A stretch of 64,000 bases of DNA from Mesocentrotus franciscanus. Its lineage: Eukaryota; Echinodermata; Echinoidea; Camarodonta; Strongylocentrotidae. Position 1 is the first letter of the stretch, and the number at the start of each line of letters is the position of its first letter. The notes under the pieces were generated by a model that was not told the origin of the DNA, did no database searches, and saw only the letters and a program-made list of their open reading frames with translations. The stretch spans positions 19,990,675 through 20,054,674 of the forward strand of contig CP137680.1 in NCBI GenBank assembly GCA_037976565.1, read 5' to 3'. Position numbers and translations under genes: made by a program. Positions 36,286-47,639 of the stretch are shown one piece after another.

Positions 36286-37224
36286 CGCTACCCGTATTTG
36301 AGATTTTTCTTTTACCCTCTATTTTCTTTGTTTAGACTACCTTTACAAAAATATTTGTGGCAGGCAATATCATTATAAAAAAAGAATTATATTCATATGA
36401 GTTACGCTGAATTAGACCGGTTAGTGAAGTATATGAAATATCTATTATCATCTTATTTCTTATTCATAGGAGACCTTCAATATTATCCGATAGTTCATTG
36501 AGCAGTGAAAAGAAAAATATTTCTACATGAACGCTACCAATTTAGATTAGCATTAAAAAGGAATTGATCAATTGTGTTCCTTCTGTCGAACACAGTGTGG
36601 TTCGTTGAACTCAATGGGAAAGGTACAATAGTGAACAATGTTTACTTCTCTTTAACACAATGATTAATGCCTGCATACATAATAATACCTTGTAATTAAT
36701 TAAACGGTAAATGGTAATATACATTGTGGAATTTGAAAAGAATAAATAATCGGAATAATCAATCCAAAGGGCAAAGGGTAAATCGTTCGAAGGACTTGTT
36801 GTCTGAGGCACTTTAGCGAAGCGGGGATGGGGAGGGGAGGGGAGGGGGGAGGGGGGTTAATCTGGATACAATTTTAACAAAAGACTTCATTAAATTCAAC
36901 AATATTTATACAAGTGTGAAGTTCTTGATGTGTAGACTCAGACTGTCTTTCTATTGGTCTAAATTTAAGTTGAATCTTTTACTAGCGAAAAGATGCTATC
37001 ACCAAGCAGATGACTACTTTGATAGGAAGTATGATGTCAGATGATGCATTTCATCATAATTTAATGATATATATATCGCTTAGTTCCCGTTGCTATGGTA
37101 ATAATATGCCTAGCAACCGATATATAGTGTGTTCTCAGAGTAAAATTAGGAAATAGGTCAAATAATACATAAAATAAGACCTGTTCCAAGTGACAGACAT
37201 AATTTGCCGTCTTAAACATGTCCA

Positions 37225-38225
37225 TAGTGCATGGTGTGGTTCATAACTTTCGCCCTACCCCCTCCCTCCATTGAAATGCCCCCCCCCCCCATCAAAAGTA
37301 ATTTTGGGATGGGGGCAGTATGTTGCGTGGGACATGATGTGTGTTCAGAAATGATGCAGGCCAGCTGTCAAGTGATACATACAATGAGAACTGGATCCAG
37401 GTGATAGTCATGATTTTCAGTCTGAATCATGAAGATAATGGGTGGTAGGGTTCAGAACTTGCACCCTACCCCCTTCTGTGACACTCCCCCTCTCCTAGAA
37501 CAAAATTAGAGCAATTAGTGCGAAGCTATATTAATAAAGTTAGTTGCAAACGAAAAAAAGATAATCCTCACACGGCATTCGTAATCTCTTGGTAGACTAT
37601 TATCTGTCTGTGGTTTATACTTATACCGCCCCGCCCCCACCATAATTTTCATCTCAAAACTTTGGCATAGTCCAATAGCTACGAAGCTATTGGAAGAAAA
37701 AATTGCGATACTGGACGGTTTGGTTCAAAACTTGTACGCCTGTTACATTTTGTTTGGTAGATTGAAAGATATTCATGAAATTCATTAGAATCCCAGCTCC
37801 AATTTAAACACCACTACCGTTACTGTGACATGACAATGCCCCCATCCCATCCGATACGCATACACACTTTTTAAAAATTAATGAGAAAAACTGATGCAAA
37901 GCATCATTTATTTCAAAAGTACACTTTTAAAAATAGATCATGAAGAATCAAATGATACAGGGAAAAGTTGGAAATTACCCGCTCTTCCCCTATAAAATTC
38001 GAAATAAATCCAGATAAATAAGTCATAAATCAAGATCTAATCTACAGTTTTGTGACAGAAACCGATTTTCAGGACATCACCGAATAATATAATACTTATA
38101 TTAAAATAATAGACAGGATTTACAATGTGAGACATTTAAATGTACATACTTGGTAATGGGGTCATAACTTGAACCTCCCCCCCCCCCTTCCATGTGGCAT
38201 GCCCATCCACCCTCCCCTAGTTAAA
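37225..38225 (+). repeat. Degenerate repeats with poly-C tracts
   Basis: GGTTCATAACTTTCGCCCTA, GGTTCAGAACTTGCACCCTA, GGTTCAAAACTTGTACGCC and GGTCATAACTTGAACC occur near 37238, 37458, 37720 and 38159. Most are followed by C-rich stretches (up to 13 C) and a TGMCATGCCC-like phrase. Spacing is irregular (220-440 bp). It is either a very old tandem array or several copies of one dispersed repeat. Confidence 0.45.
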
Positions 38226-38475
38226 TACAATATATAGATATTGGTACCAAGTACAATATAATTTTTAAAAAATCAGTGTTAATCATTTATGCCTAGATTG
38301 TTTAGGGCAAGCATATATGCATGTATGCCAACACCGTATCGCTCTTGCTTCCTTTCCCTCTTTCTCTAAAGTTTGACAAAAGTCGATTTCTATAAGTATT
38401 CATCTTTCTTTGTCATATTTGATTGATTGATTTTTTGAGGGACAAGAAACCAGTTAAAGTCATTAGTGAAATAAC

Positions 38476-38721
38476 ATGAGATTTAGATTTTTAAAACAGA
38501 CAGGGTCTAAACGATTTAAAAGATTTGTTATAATCAGGGGCTTAAAGGGGAAAGGGGCCAATGTGAAAGTTATGCGCACAAACAAAAGTTTTGAAAAATC
38601 AAATGAGGATATAGCGAGGAGGCTTAGCAGAGATTTTTTTTCTTCTTCAGATGCTTCTGCATTTATTGATAAATCAAATAAAAAACATTCAAATAACAAT
38701 AATAGTATGAAATATAATTGA
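38476..38721 (+). other. Basic 81-codon open frame of unknown status
   Basis: A complete frame begins MRFRFLKQTGSKRFKRFVII and is rich in Lys and Arg, with a Ser/Asn-rich tail. No signal peptide or membrane segment is visible. It lies a few hundred bases from the LINE 3' end and could be a relic of another mobile element or chance. I do not recognise it. The opposite strand is also open for 98 codons, which lowers the weight of either frame. Confidence 0.2.
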
Positions 38722-39091
38722 TTTACATAAAGAGTGACAAAACTGAAATACACACACACAAAAATGCATATATATATATATGTATATAATCAGAATCAAG
38801 ATAAATGCAGAGGCCAACTATCATAAGCATAAATGCTTGAGTCGACAGCAGCCGGGAAGGGGGGTGGGTACATGACGCTTTTATAGGAGTATGTAGGAGA
38901 ATAGAATGTCACGTATAAAGATTTTTGTTCAGCAAGTATCTAAATAAAAAGTGGAAAGAAAGTGAAAAAATTGCAAGTGAGTGCAAATGGGTGTGTGCAG
39001 GTGAAGTAAGTGTTCGATTCGTATTATTCATGGACTGGTCATCTAAAATTTATACATATATTATAACAAACAATAAAAATCGCTAAGACCC

Positions 39092-39760
39092 TTATAATGT
39101 TAATGAATATTTGGATATTAAATATTTTTTCATCGAGGCTTTAAATGAACAAAGAGATGCAGAGTGTTTAATATTGTCAGGTAAAGCATTCCAAATATCT
39201 GGGCCATGGTGTCTTATCGATGTATAGGCCATAATAATTTTTGGGTTAGTTAAATGGAAGTCGGATGAGTGTCGTGTAGGATAAGAATGTATATTACTTT
39301 TGTAGACACAAATATTTCGAAATGCCAAAGGTATAGTATTTGTCTAAAATTTATACATAAAGATTGCAGTTTGAAAAATGTGAATGTCAGCAATTTGTAA
39401 TGTTTTTAGTTTATAAAATATTGGATCAGTATGGGCTTAACAATGTGAATGTGTACAAAGACGGAGTGCTTTCTTTTGGAGACGATATATTAACATAATT
39501 TTCATCTTATTTCTATTACCCCATACTATTTTAGAATAAGATATGTATGACAAAATGAAAGAATTGTAAAGCATAAATAGTGACTTTTGTGATAGATAAT
39601 ATTTTAATCTATATAAAATGCCTATGCCTCTCGAGACTAACATGCAAATGTTGTTAATATGACTATTCCAAGTTAGATTTGAATCAATCATTAACACATA
39701 ATGGCATTTAGTTTCGACTAATTTGGTGAGGTTACAATTTGGTATGTATTACGGTCCACT
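39092..39760 (-). pseudogene. Non-LTR retrotransposon ORF2, C-terminal fragment
   Basis: One minus-strand frame over about 220 codons reads as the end of a LINE reverse transcriptase. It begins near NLTKLVETK, followed by DSNLTWNSHINNI, GIGILYRLKY, a FILSYISYSKIVWGN block and LQKKALRLCTHSH. After a break it resumes with DPIFYKLKTLQIADIHIFQ, then NIHSYPTRHSSDF, the RHHGPDIWNALPDNIK motif and FKASMKKYLIS. These are the post-catalytic (thumb) and C-terminal motifs of the CR1/L2/Rex/jockey type; the catalytic domain is absent. Two in-frame stops (39437-39439 and 39344-39346) and no frameshift are seen, so the copy is dead but not ancient. The frame ends naturally at 39092-39094. It is 5'-truncated, as is usual for LINEs. 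The exact clade cannot be set without a search. Confidence 0.85.
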
Positions 39761-40197
39761 ATGGTCGAGGAATATAGCAAGGTAACGCAAAGATTAGATT
39801 TGTTTAAGAGTTCAAGTTTTCTGTTATTTCAGTTAATAGGATGCAAACTCTCACAAGAGGCTGGTGAAACTTATAAGAGGGGGCAAAGCAATGGAAATTT
39901 AATTTTGGTGTCAAATTTGGAGCCATTAAAAAAATGCTAATTATAAACTATATCTATATTTGTGTGCAAAATTAGGAGATCCCTTGCAACCTACTTATGC
40001 GAGCCGCGACCTAGCTTTCAAAAAAATTATATTTCAATGCACTATATAGCCTAATTGAATCCCCGGAATATATTGATGGACAATTATAGATACTTGGATA
40101 TGATGTACTTGTCTTGGACATTAATGTAGCCGTGCAGCTTAGTGATTTGTATACGTCATGTCTTAGTGTCTGTATATCTGTGTATATCTCCCCCTTC

Positions 40198-40365
40198 TTT
40201 CTCTCTCTCTCTTTCACTTTCTATGTCCCCATCTCTATCTCTCTCTGTATCTCTGTCTCTCTGTGTGTCTCACTCTCTTTCTCCTTCTCTCTTTCTCTCT
40301 CTCTCTCTTTTTCTCTCTCTCCCTATCCATACTCCCCTTCCCCCACTCTCTCTTTCTCTCCGCTA
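40198..40365. repeat. (CT)n tract
   Basis: Interrupted CT with CTGT and CTTT variants over about 165 bp. Confidence 0.9.
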
Positions 40366-40923
40366 TAAACGCATTTTGATAGAGGAAAGTCCAATAGATG
40401 CAAATTGTTCCGGACATATACTAGCGTATATGACTGATTTCTGCAGCTGATGTTACAATCATTACAATTGCGAAGTTTCTTGAAACAGATGTTATGCTTT
40501 ATTAATCAAATGAATGAACAAGAATAATCAGACACCTGTACAAATCAATCAATTATGGTATTTATTATTTCGCACATTTATTGTTTTCAACCGGAAAGAC
40601 CCAAGTCTCGCTTTGTGAATGAAATATCGACAAGATCGCCAAGGTGGAGCCTAGATCTAAAACAAAGAAAATGCAGAAAGCATTTGGATTGTCGGATTTA
40701 ATTAACATCATGATTTGCATCGCAAAGAGAATGCGCTTTTAAAGGAATTGTAAAATGATTTTTGTTTCCCAGGTGAAGATTGTAAGTTAGGCAGCAAATC
40801 AGGTCAATATGGCTAATTCAATTATAAGCAAGATTATATTGCAAAGACTTTCGAAAGTCAACTTCAAGCACTGTCAAAGCTTTGCACGCCACCCTTTGAA
40901 ATGTGTGAAAATCAAAGGGTGTA

Positions 40924-41314
40924 TTAAAGAGAAGGTTGAGTTCTGGGAAGAGGTGAAAAATAATTTGTGAGCGTTATTATTGTATAATGCAAGTGTGGAA
41001 GAACATCAGAGAAAAAATGTTCCCTGAAAAGCATGGCTCTTCAAATGCATTAATAATCTAAATATGACATGTAACATCATAAAAATCGGGACGGATTTTT
41101 ATGCCACATGTTCGTGTAGCCCCATATACATCTTTCTGTGTACAGTGATTGAAACTTTACCAAGACTGGGCCAAATTTCTTATCATTTTGATGATTCCAG
41201 AACCTTGCAGTACACACCAATATTTATATGCTAGATGTTCAACCTTTTCTGATCGATTCCACAACGTTTCTTTCACAATGCAATCGCATGACCAGAACTC
41301 AACTTTATCTTTAA
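40924..41314 (+). mobile_element. TTAA-flanked MITE, 391 bp, intact
   Basis: Bounded by TTAA on both sides. The terminal inverted repeats read AGAGAAGGTTGAGTTCTGG and, from the other end, AGATAAAGTTGAGTTCTGG, about 19 bp with three mismatches. The interior is AT-rich and non-coding, includes CACATGTTCGTGTAGCCCCA and GACTGGGCCAAATTTCTTAT, and is shared with three other copies here. TTAA target sites are used by piggyBac-type and some other cut-and-paste transposases. No transposase is in the window. Confidence 0.85.
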
Positions 41315-41319
41315 GAGCT

Positions 41320-42315
41320 CCGAACATTACTAGTATGTGAGATTGCCATTTGATTGTTTTTAGTAAGTCTGAAAAATCGTGTAAAATAATAACAGCTAAC
41401 ACTTAATCTCAAAGTATGCATAACGTTCAATAATGTTTATAGCTGTGCTGAAAAGCTTCAGTTGACAAAATGGTCAAAATAAAGTTAACACCTTTCACAC
41501 CGTAGATTCACCTTCACATGATGAAAGAAAATCGAGAACAAAATTAAAAATTAGAATATTATGCGCAATCGTTCAACTATATTTTTACACAACGAACTTG
41601 TTTCATATGGACTTGCATATTGTTTTCATGTCAATATCCACACGCAACATACGGCAAACTATTACAAGGACATTGATTCATGGTCATCATGTTAAAACAA
41701 TTAAAGTGTGATTCATTACTGACAACGAGACAGTGAGAATTTCAGGTGTTTTTGCATGAGAAATGATTACTCACACGTCAACTCGATCGATGAGTTATTG
41801 TGGTAGAACGATACACACCTGGTGTAATAGTTGATATGATTTTTATTCTGAAGGTTTTTGCTATAAGAAATGATAGGACTGGCATTTTGAACAGGTAATG
41901 CATTTTATTAGCATTTGTTGAAACGTTACGCGTTATTTAATCAAACCCTTGTCTCGCAATCGCGTTTCGAGTTACGAAATTCTATACATGCCTTTTAGGG
42001 CTGATTACAAATTTGCTGAATTATGACCCTGATAGCAGATAATTTGCCATGGCAATACCCTGTCACCTATCTCGATTATAAGTGGAAAGAATTCCATTTC
42101 AACTTCGAGATGAGTAATTATTCTGTTTTGATAAAGACGGGTAGAATATCAAGGAACGTATATATTTCATGAATCATGAGGTTTTTTTCCGTTTTACCTT
42201 CTGAGCAACGTCTAGGTATCATGATACCAATCGATCACCCATTTCTTTCATATTCAAGACGGCAAATGTGATTGCAAATCTTACGTAAAGTAGCGACTAT
42301 TACAGCAGCTATATC
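41320..42315. other. No gene seen
   Basis: AT-rich unique sequence between the 391-bp MITE and dispersed repeat R3. Confidence 0.4.
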
Positions 42316-42698
42316 TGAAAGGGATTGGGTATCTTTGTCTCAGATTCTAAACGAAATCCTGGATTTAGCTCATGCTGCAATCATAATTATAAACCTTTAG
42401 GTCAGTCAGGATCCCATGACGTTTACAAGCCGATCGCCTGTCTGATTATCAAGATATTTATGATTGGAATTCGAAATTTCAAAAACCGTTTTCCCAACGG
42501 TTTTTATAACACTACAGTCTATTGGAGAAAAGTAGTATGGTAAAACCGATCACTCAAAGATTTTTACTTGTTTGAGGCACTTCATGATCATTTTGAAGCG
42601 CAATTTTGTAAGGCTTCAATATTACACCATGTCACAGACACTGATAACACGTAGGACCATGCATCTCAGATTTAACATCGTTAAACGATGCCTTTAAG
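42316..42698 (+). repeat. Dispersed repeat R3, copy 2 (most complete)
   Basis: Starts AAAGGGATTGGGTATC and ends CATCGTTAAACGATGCCTTTAA. The ends are weakly inverted (AAAGGGATTG against AAAGGCATCG), so R3 may be a MITE with a TTAA-like target. The subterminal palindrome differs from copy 1 by paired changes. No coding capacity is visible. Confidence 0.75.
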
Positions 42699-43532
42699 AT
42701 TGTTAAACCTTTTTGTTAAACTCCATGCGGCATGTTTGGGGTGGATGAATATTAGGAAGGGGATCAAAAGGAGGCGTAATCATACTTACTAAGGTATGAG
42801 CATGGGTGTCGGTATAGTGGTGGATGGGGCGTTAAATCCCCTACCCGAAATTCTGTTGGCAATTTTTACATTGTCGAATTCAGAGACTTTAACAGCTTGT
42901 TAAAGTATAAGTGCCCTTTATTCATATTTGTTCTGTTCTTCTCCGTTTTTCTGTTTAAATTTTTTTTTTCTTCAAAACTTGGTGGGCGAACATGGTATAT
43001 AATAATGTAATCCTCACTTGAAACCCACTGTGTAATGGCGGCAGAGAGTGCAAGAACATAAGGACATGGTGGGCACAAGGTCTGGCCTTTATATTGATTT
43101 TATCTATCCCGATAAAGAAAAATGTATTTCGGTCACGTTTATGCATTTGTTTTTATTCATTTATACCTATATAGAGTAAAGTAAGATCGAGAATTGAAGG
43201 AGCGTGACTTGTTAATAAAGCTAAAATAAAAACCCATCACGAAGATATGTTTTCCTGTACATGTAATACATAAAGCTACCGATGGCCAGCTCTCCCGGAC
43301 TATGGTCTTTAGGCAGAGAAAAAATTCCGTGTCCGGAGAGGCATGACAGACTGGACAGATAATATAAACAAGTATTATGACGGATTAAATATTCTTTTGA
43401 ATATTTGAAATTATTTGCCCGGGACCAACATTTTGTTGGTTTAGGATTCGTTTAGCATGATCATAAATCAAGCACACAAGCAACTTTTTTATAGTCACGC
43501 TATTTTTGTGTCTGGAGAAATACATAGTACCC

Positions 43533-43655
43533 CCCCTCTCTCTCTTTCTCTCTCTCTCTCTGTATGTATCTTCCTCTCTCTCTCTCTCTCTTTCTCCCCC
43601 TCTCTCATTATGTATCTCTCTCTCTCTCTCTCTCCCCTCTCTCTCTTTCTTTCTT
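43533..43655. repeat. (CT)n tract
   Basis: CT repeat with CTTT and CCC interruptions. A GT run with poly-G follows at 43761-43790 and a 42-bp (TA)n at 43851-43892. Confidence 0.9.
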
Positions 43656-43850
43656 AGAAAATCATCAGGGAAGAATAAACTATGAAATATATTGCAATAT
43701 AAATATCGATTAATTGATTGGAGATAACGTAAATATTTAAAGCAAAATGTCAACAGAAGACTGGTGTGTGTGTGTGTGTGGGGGGGGGGGTAGAATAAAC
43801 ATGGAAAACAGAAGGAACTAGCACTCATGATTATAATATCAGAATACCGG

Positions 43851-43896
<46 letters not shown>

Positions 43897-44021
43897 CATT
43901 TCAGGCAACGGAATGGATTTGGCCAAAGCGCTCTAAACAATTTCTCTTAAGTTACGATTTCTGCTTCACTGACAGTGCGCCGTTGTTTTCTGATGTTGAT
44001 GCTGTTTTCATTTGTGTTTTT

Positions 44022-44210
44022 ATTATTAGTATTATTGTTAGTTTTATAATTGCTTTTATTATTATTATTATTATTATGATTATTATGATCATTATTATTA
44101 TTATGATTATTATTTTGATGATGATTATTATTATTATTATTATTATTTTATCATTTTTATTGTTATTGTTTTTATCATTATTATTGCTACTATTATCATT
44201 CGTTGTTGAT
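44022..44210. repeat. (ATT)n/(ATG)n tract
   Basis: About 190 bp of interrupted trinucleotide repeat, mainly ATT with ATG and TTTT interruptions. Confidence 0.85.
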
Positions 44211-44842
44211 GTTTTTCTCATTTTTTGTTGTTTGTATTGCTGCTGCTGGTTTAATTTAGCACAATCATGCAAAGCCAGTAGAAACAACGACCAAAAAAAG
44301 TGTCGTTTCAAAATACTGCCTTGTCCTGACATGACTGGGCAGCAGAAAGTCGGGTGAGACCGCTTTCATACATAACTTACATAGGAAGTCCTTGTTGTTC
44401 ATATGGATAAGCTATCACAATCATATTACTATTGCATTGAGAATAGAAATTTCATTTATATTGCTCCCTTGCCAAATCCACCTGTCAATTCCATTCGCCT
44501 ACAAAGTGCTACTCCATGGCGACAATGGAACGTCTGTAATTACATTTAAACTGCCTTTGTGCCTATCGCTCTCTGACAGCTACGCAATGAAAACTGACAG
44601 GAACAACTCATCTCGTAATTTACAGCCATTGGGAAAGACAAGCTTACTTTATATCCATCCGTTTATAAGAGGAAAGGGGGCAAGTGAACGCGATTCATCA
44701 TCGTCCACCCCCTAATTCCCGGCACGCTAAAGCAGATGTTGAGAGAATTTTGGGTGATAATATCTGCAAATATCTCGATGAGGAATGGATATTCAGAGAC
44801 TCAGTATAGGGTGATGCATTCCTTGAGGTGTCCAAAGCTGGA

Positions 44843-45092
44843 GCTGCGCGTATGGCAAGCCGTTTTGTTTAATCAAATTTCGTGATATCAAACATGAGAA
44901 TTCCTGATATTAAGAATTCGATCCTCGATATCAGGAAATGAATTCTCGAAATATATATTTTTTAAAACACGATTTCTTGATATCAAAAATTGATACTTAG
45001 TATTAAGATTTCGAATTTTTGATATCAAGAATTACATGTTTTTACATCACAAAATATGATTAAATGTTAAAACGGTTTGCCATATGCACACC
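44843..45092. mobile_element. Foldback element built from GATATC-centred subrepeats
   Basis: About 250 bp. Ends GCTGCGCGTATGGCAAGCCG and, from the right, GGTGTGCATATGGCAAACCG form a long inverted repeat that continues into TTTAATC-like sequence. The interior holds five or six variants of a short palindrome: CTGATATTAAGAATTC, CGATATCAGGAAATGAATTC, CTTGATATCAAAAATT, TTTGATATCAAGAATT. It is non-coding and could form a multi-stem structure as single strand. Confidence 0.7.
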
Positions 45093-45094
45093 CT

Positions 45095-47639
45095 ACCTCA
45101 TTGGCTATTAATATACTTATTTTCGGGCAGAGACGTAATCTGATTTTAAAGTAAAGACTTGAAGCATTCTTTAGTAGGTTGAATTCCAGCTTTATTTTCG
45201 AAGTTTTATTTACGAAGTATATATCAGCCCATATCAAGTCGTCAGATTCCAATGAGTATGCCATTTGGAGGAAAGTTACAAAGTTACGCTTCGAGAAAAT
45301 GAATAGCCTATATAACAATTCGAACAGCTATTCAAGGGGAATGCTGTATATCTTTTTTTACTGGAATAGCTTTTTCCCCAGGTAACATGTGACACAGTTT
45401 CTTACAATTCTTTCAGTTTAGATTGACTTTATTTTGTTATCTTCATGCAAATTTCTCCCTTTCTCTATCTGCTCTCTTGTTTTCACTTCCCCCTCCCCCT
45501 CTTTTGTTTTTCTTTAACTCGCTGTCTTACCAATTATCTGAAACAGTTTTAGGCTCTGAGTAGTATATTTCAAATTGCTTATTTTCAAGACAAATATGAT
45601 GTTCCGGGAACTCGTTGTGTTTGAGTTTGAGTTTCAGCGTATACACGTAGATGCATCCAAAAACATTCCTGCCACTGTTACCCCTCTCCCCCTCCTCCTA
45701 CCCTCTCCCCCTTCCCCCAATCTATTCAAGATTTCTCTGAGCATGTTCAACTTCACTTAGGCACGTTTAGGTAGAAAATATTCACTACATTTTTTTGGTT
45801 AAACTCTTGAAGCAGTCGAGTAGCATACACACTATCTATGTCATACTGACGAGACCTTACCAGACCAACATTAGGCGGAACACATGCACACAGAGCAAAA
45901 AAAAAAAACTGTTACCCCGAATGGCCAGATATCATTCAATTATTAGAGTCGGTTTAGAGTCAGTTTGTCAGTGTGACTGAAATTTAAGTCAAGTCCCTCC
46001 TTAAGCTTGGCTTAACTCTAAAAGAATTGGGTTACACACTTATTTCACCGGTGAAATTCCCAGTTGTGATAAGTTAATCCGGTTTACCGTCTTCAAATAA
46101 GAGAGAAAGGGATTTTGAGAGAGATAAGAGAGAAACCAGGGGAAGTATTATTACAATAAGCCGTTCACTCTATGCAAAAACTGGGACAAGGGATTTAAAT
46201 AGAATTTTTGAAAAACCCTTCTTTAAAACAAGGATAATTATGATGTTGATGTATAGGGTTACTGTGTAGGTTTAATCTGTGCAAGGAGTAACTCCTTGAT
46301 CTGTGCGGATTGTGCCAAAATACGATCATGTCCAAATAACGTCTATACTTACCGAAATTCTGTGACATTTCCACCCTCATATTTTTAGTTTCTTTCGAAA
46401 TTTGTGCCATGCCTGGGGTCATTTACGATTGTTGTCTGAGTATTTCTTCCTTTTCTCCTTCTTTTCTTGTTCTTGTTCTTGTTCTTGTTCTTGTTCTTGT
46501 TCTTGTTCTTCTTGTTCTTCTTGTTCTTGCTGTTGTTGTTGTTGTTCTTCTTCTCCTTCATCATATTCTTCTTGTTCTTCTTCTTGTTCTTCTTGTTCTT
46601 ATTTTCCTCCTCAGTGTCTTCTTCTTCTTCTCCTCCTCCTCCCCCTCCTTCTTCTTCTCCTTCTTCTCCCCATCCTCCTCCTCCATCCTCTTCTTCTTAT
46701 TATTATTTTTCTTCTTTTTCTTCTTCTTCTTCTTCTTCTTCTTCTTCTTCTTCTTCTTCTTCTTCTTCTTCTTCTTCTTCTTCTTCTTCTTTTCTTCCTC
46801 CATGTCTTCTTCTTCTTCTTTCCTACAGCTATTATTTAAGATTTGATACAGTCGTTAAAAGCTCAAAAGAAGGAGATATCTTCATAATGTCACCAAGTAT
46901 TTAATTGAGACATTTCAAGACGACGTCTTATACCATTATAATTATGCATTTAATGAGATTATTCTCCGCAGAGACGATACATAATTTTAAATACATAATG
47001 GTTCATAATGCAATGTAGTAAGCGATCAACTTTAGAGTAGAACATAATTTCCGACATTTCAACTTAACCAGTAATTGATTTATTTACGTCAATTTCCACA
47101 ACATCAAATATACCCCTCCAAAAATGTAGCGTTTGCAGTGTATCCCAGATGATAGAACAAGCTTTAGATAAAGGACTTTGTACATGCCGTAATTACGCAT
47201 TTTAATCTGAAAAATGAAATAGATATTCATACCCTAGTCTCCCATTCTAGTAGTGAAGGTCAGGAGCATATTTGCAGGCGTCCCGTCAAAATAGCCTTTA
47301 CCTTTAAGCCCTTGTTTCCTTGTGTGTTTTTTTTGTAATACGTTTGGAATAGAAATATTTGAAGTCTGATACACACTTTACAATGATGGGATTTATCGAG
47401 GTCAAATACTTTACAAACAGATATTTAGGAATTGTTCGTCTTTTAGAGGAGACAATACCTCTTTTTGCGATTTTGTTTTGTTGTTGAAAATTTCAATCGC
47501 GTCAGGAAGTGGAGACTATGGGATTCAACAGTCAAGTTGCAGAAAACCATTGATTGAATTGGGGTTGGCATATTTCCTCCGCTTTCGTCTCTGTCGGTCA
47601 TGTGCTCCGTTGGATCATTGAATTATCTTCATTGACCAG
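45095..47639. other. No gene seen outside the TTC array
   Basis: Contains a small palindrome CAAGGAGTAACTCCTTG at about 46283 and the TTC array. Nothing coding is recognised. Confidence 0.4.
46464..46825. repeat. (TTCTTG)n then (TTC)n array, about 360 bp
   Basis: TTCTTG hexamers at 46464-46530 pass into TTC with CTCCTC interruptions, and a pure TTC run of about 90 bp at 46700-46790. All three plus-strand frames are open for 145 codons, which shows the frames reflect the repeat and not a gene. Confidence 0.9.

Larger units (their letters stand above)
34430..37224. other. No gene seen outside microsatellites
   Basis: Holds the GA and GAT/GAA arrays listed separately. The rest is AT-rich unique DNA. 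Confidence 0.4.

Noticed and set aside
43827..44357. 176-codon plus-strand frame and 126-codon minus-strand frame
   Set aside because: Both are dominated by the TA and ATT repeats (runs of Tyr/Ile).
46402..46904. Three overlapping 145-codon plus-strand frames
   Set aside because: All three frames are open because the sequence is a TTC trinucleotide repeat.
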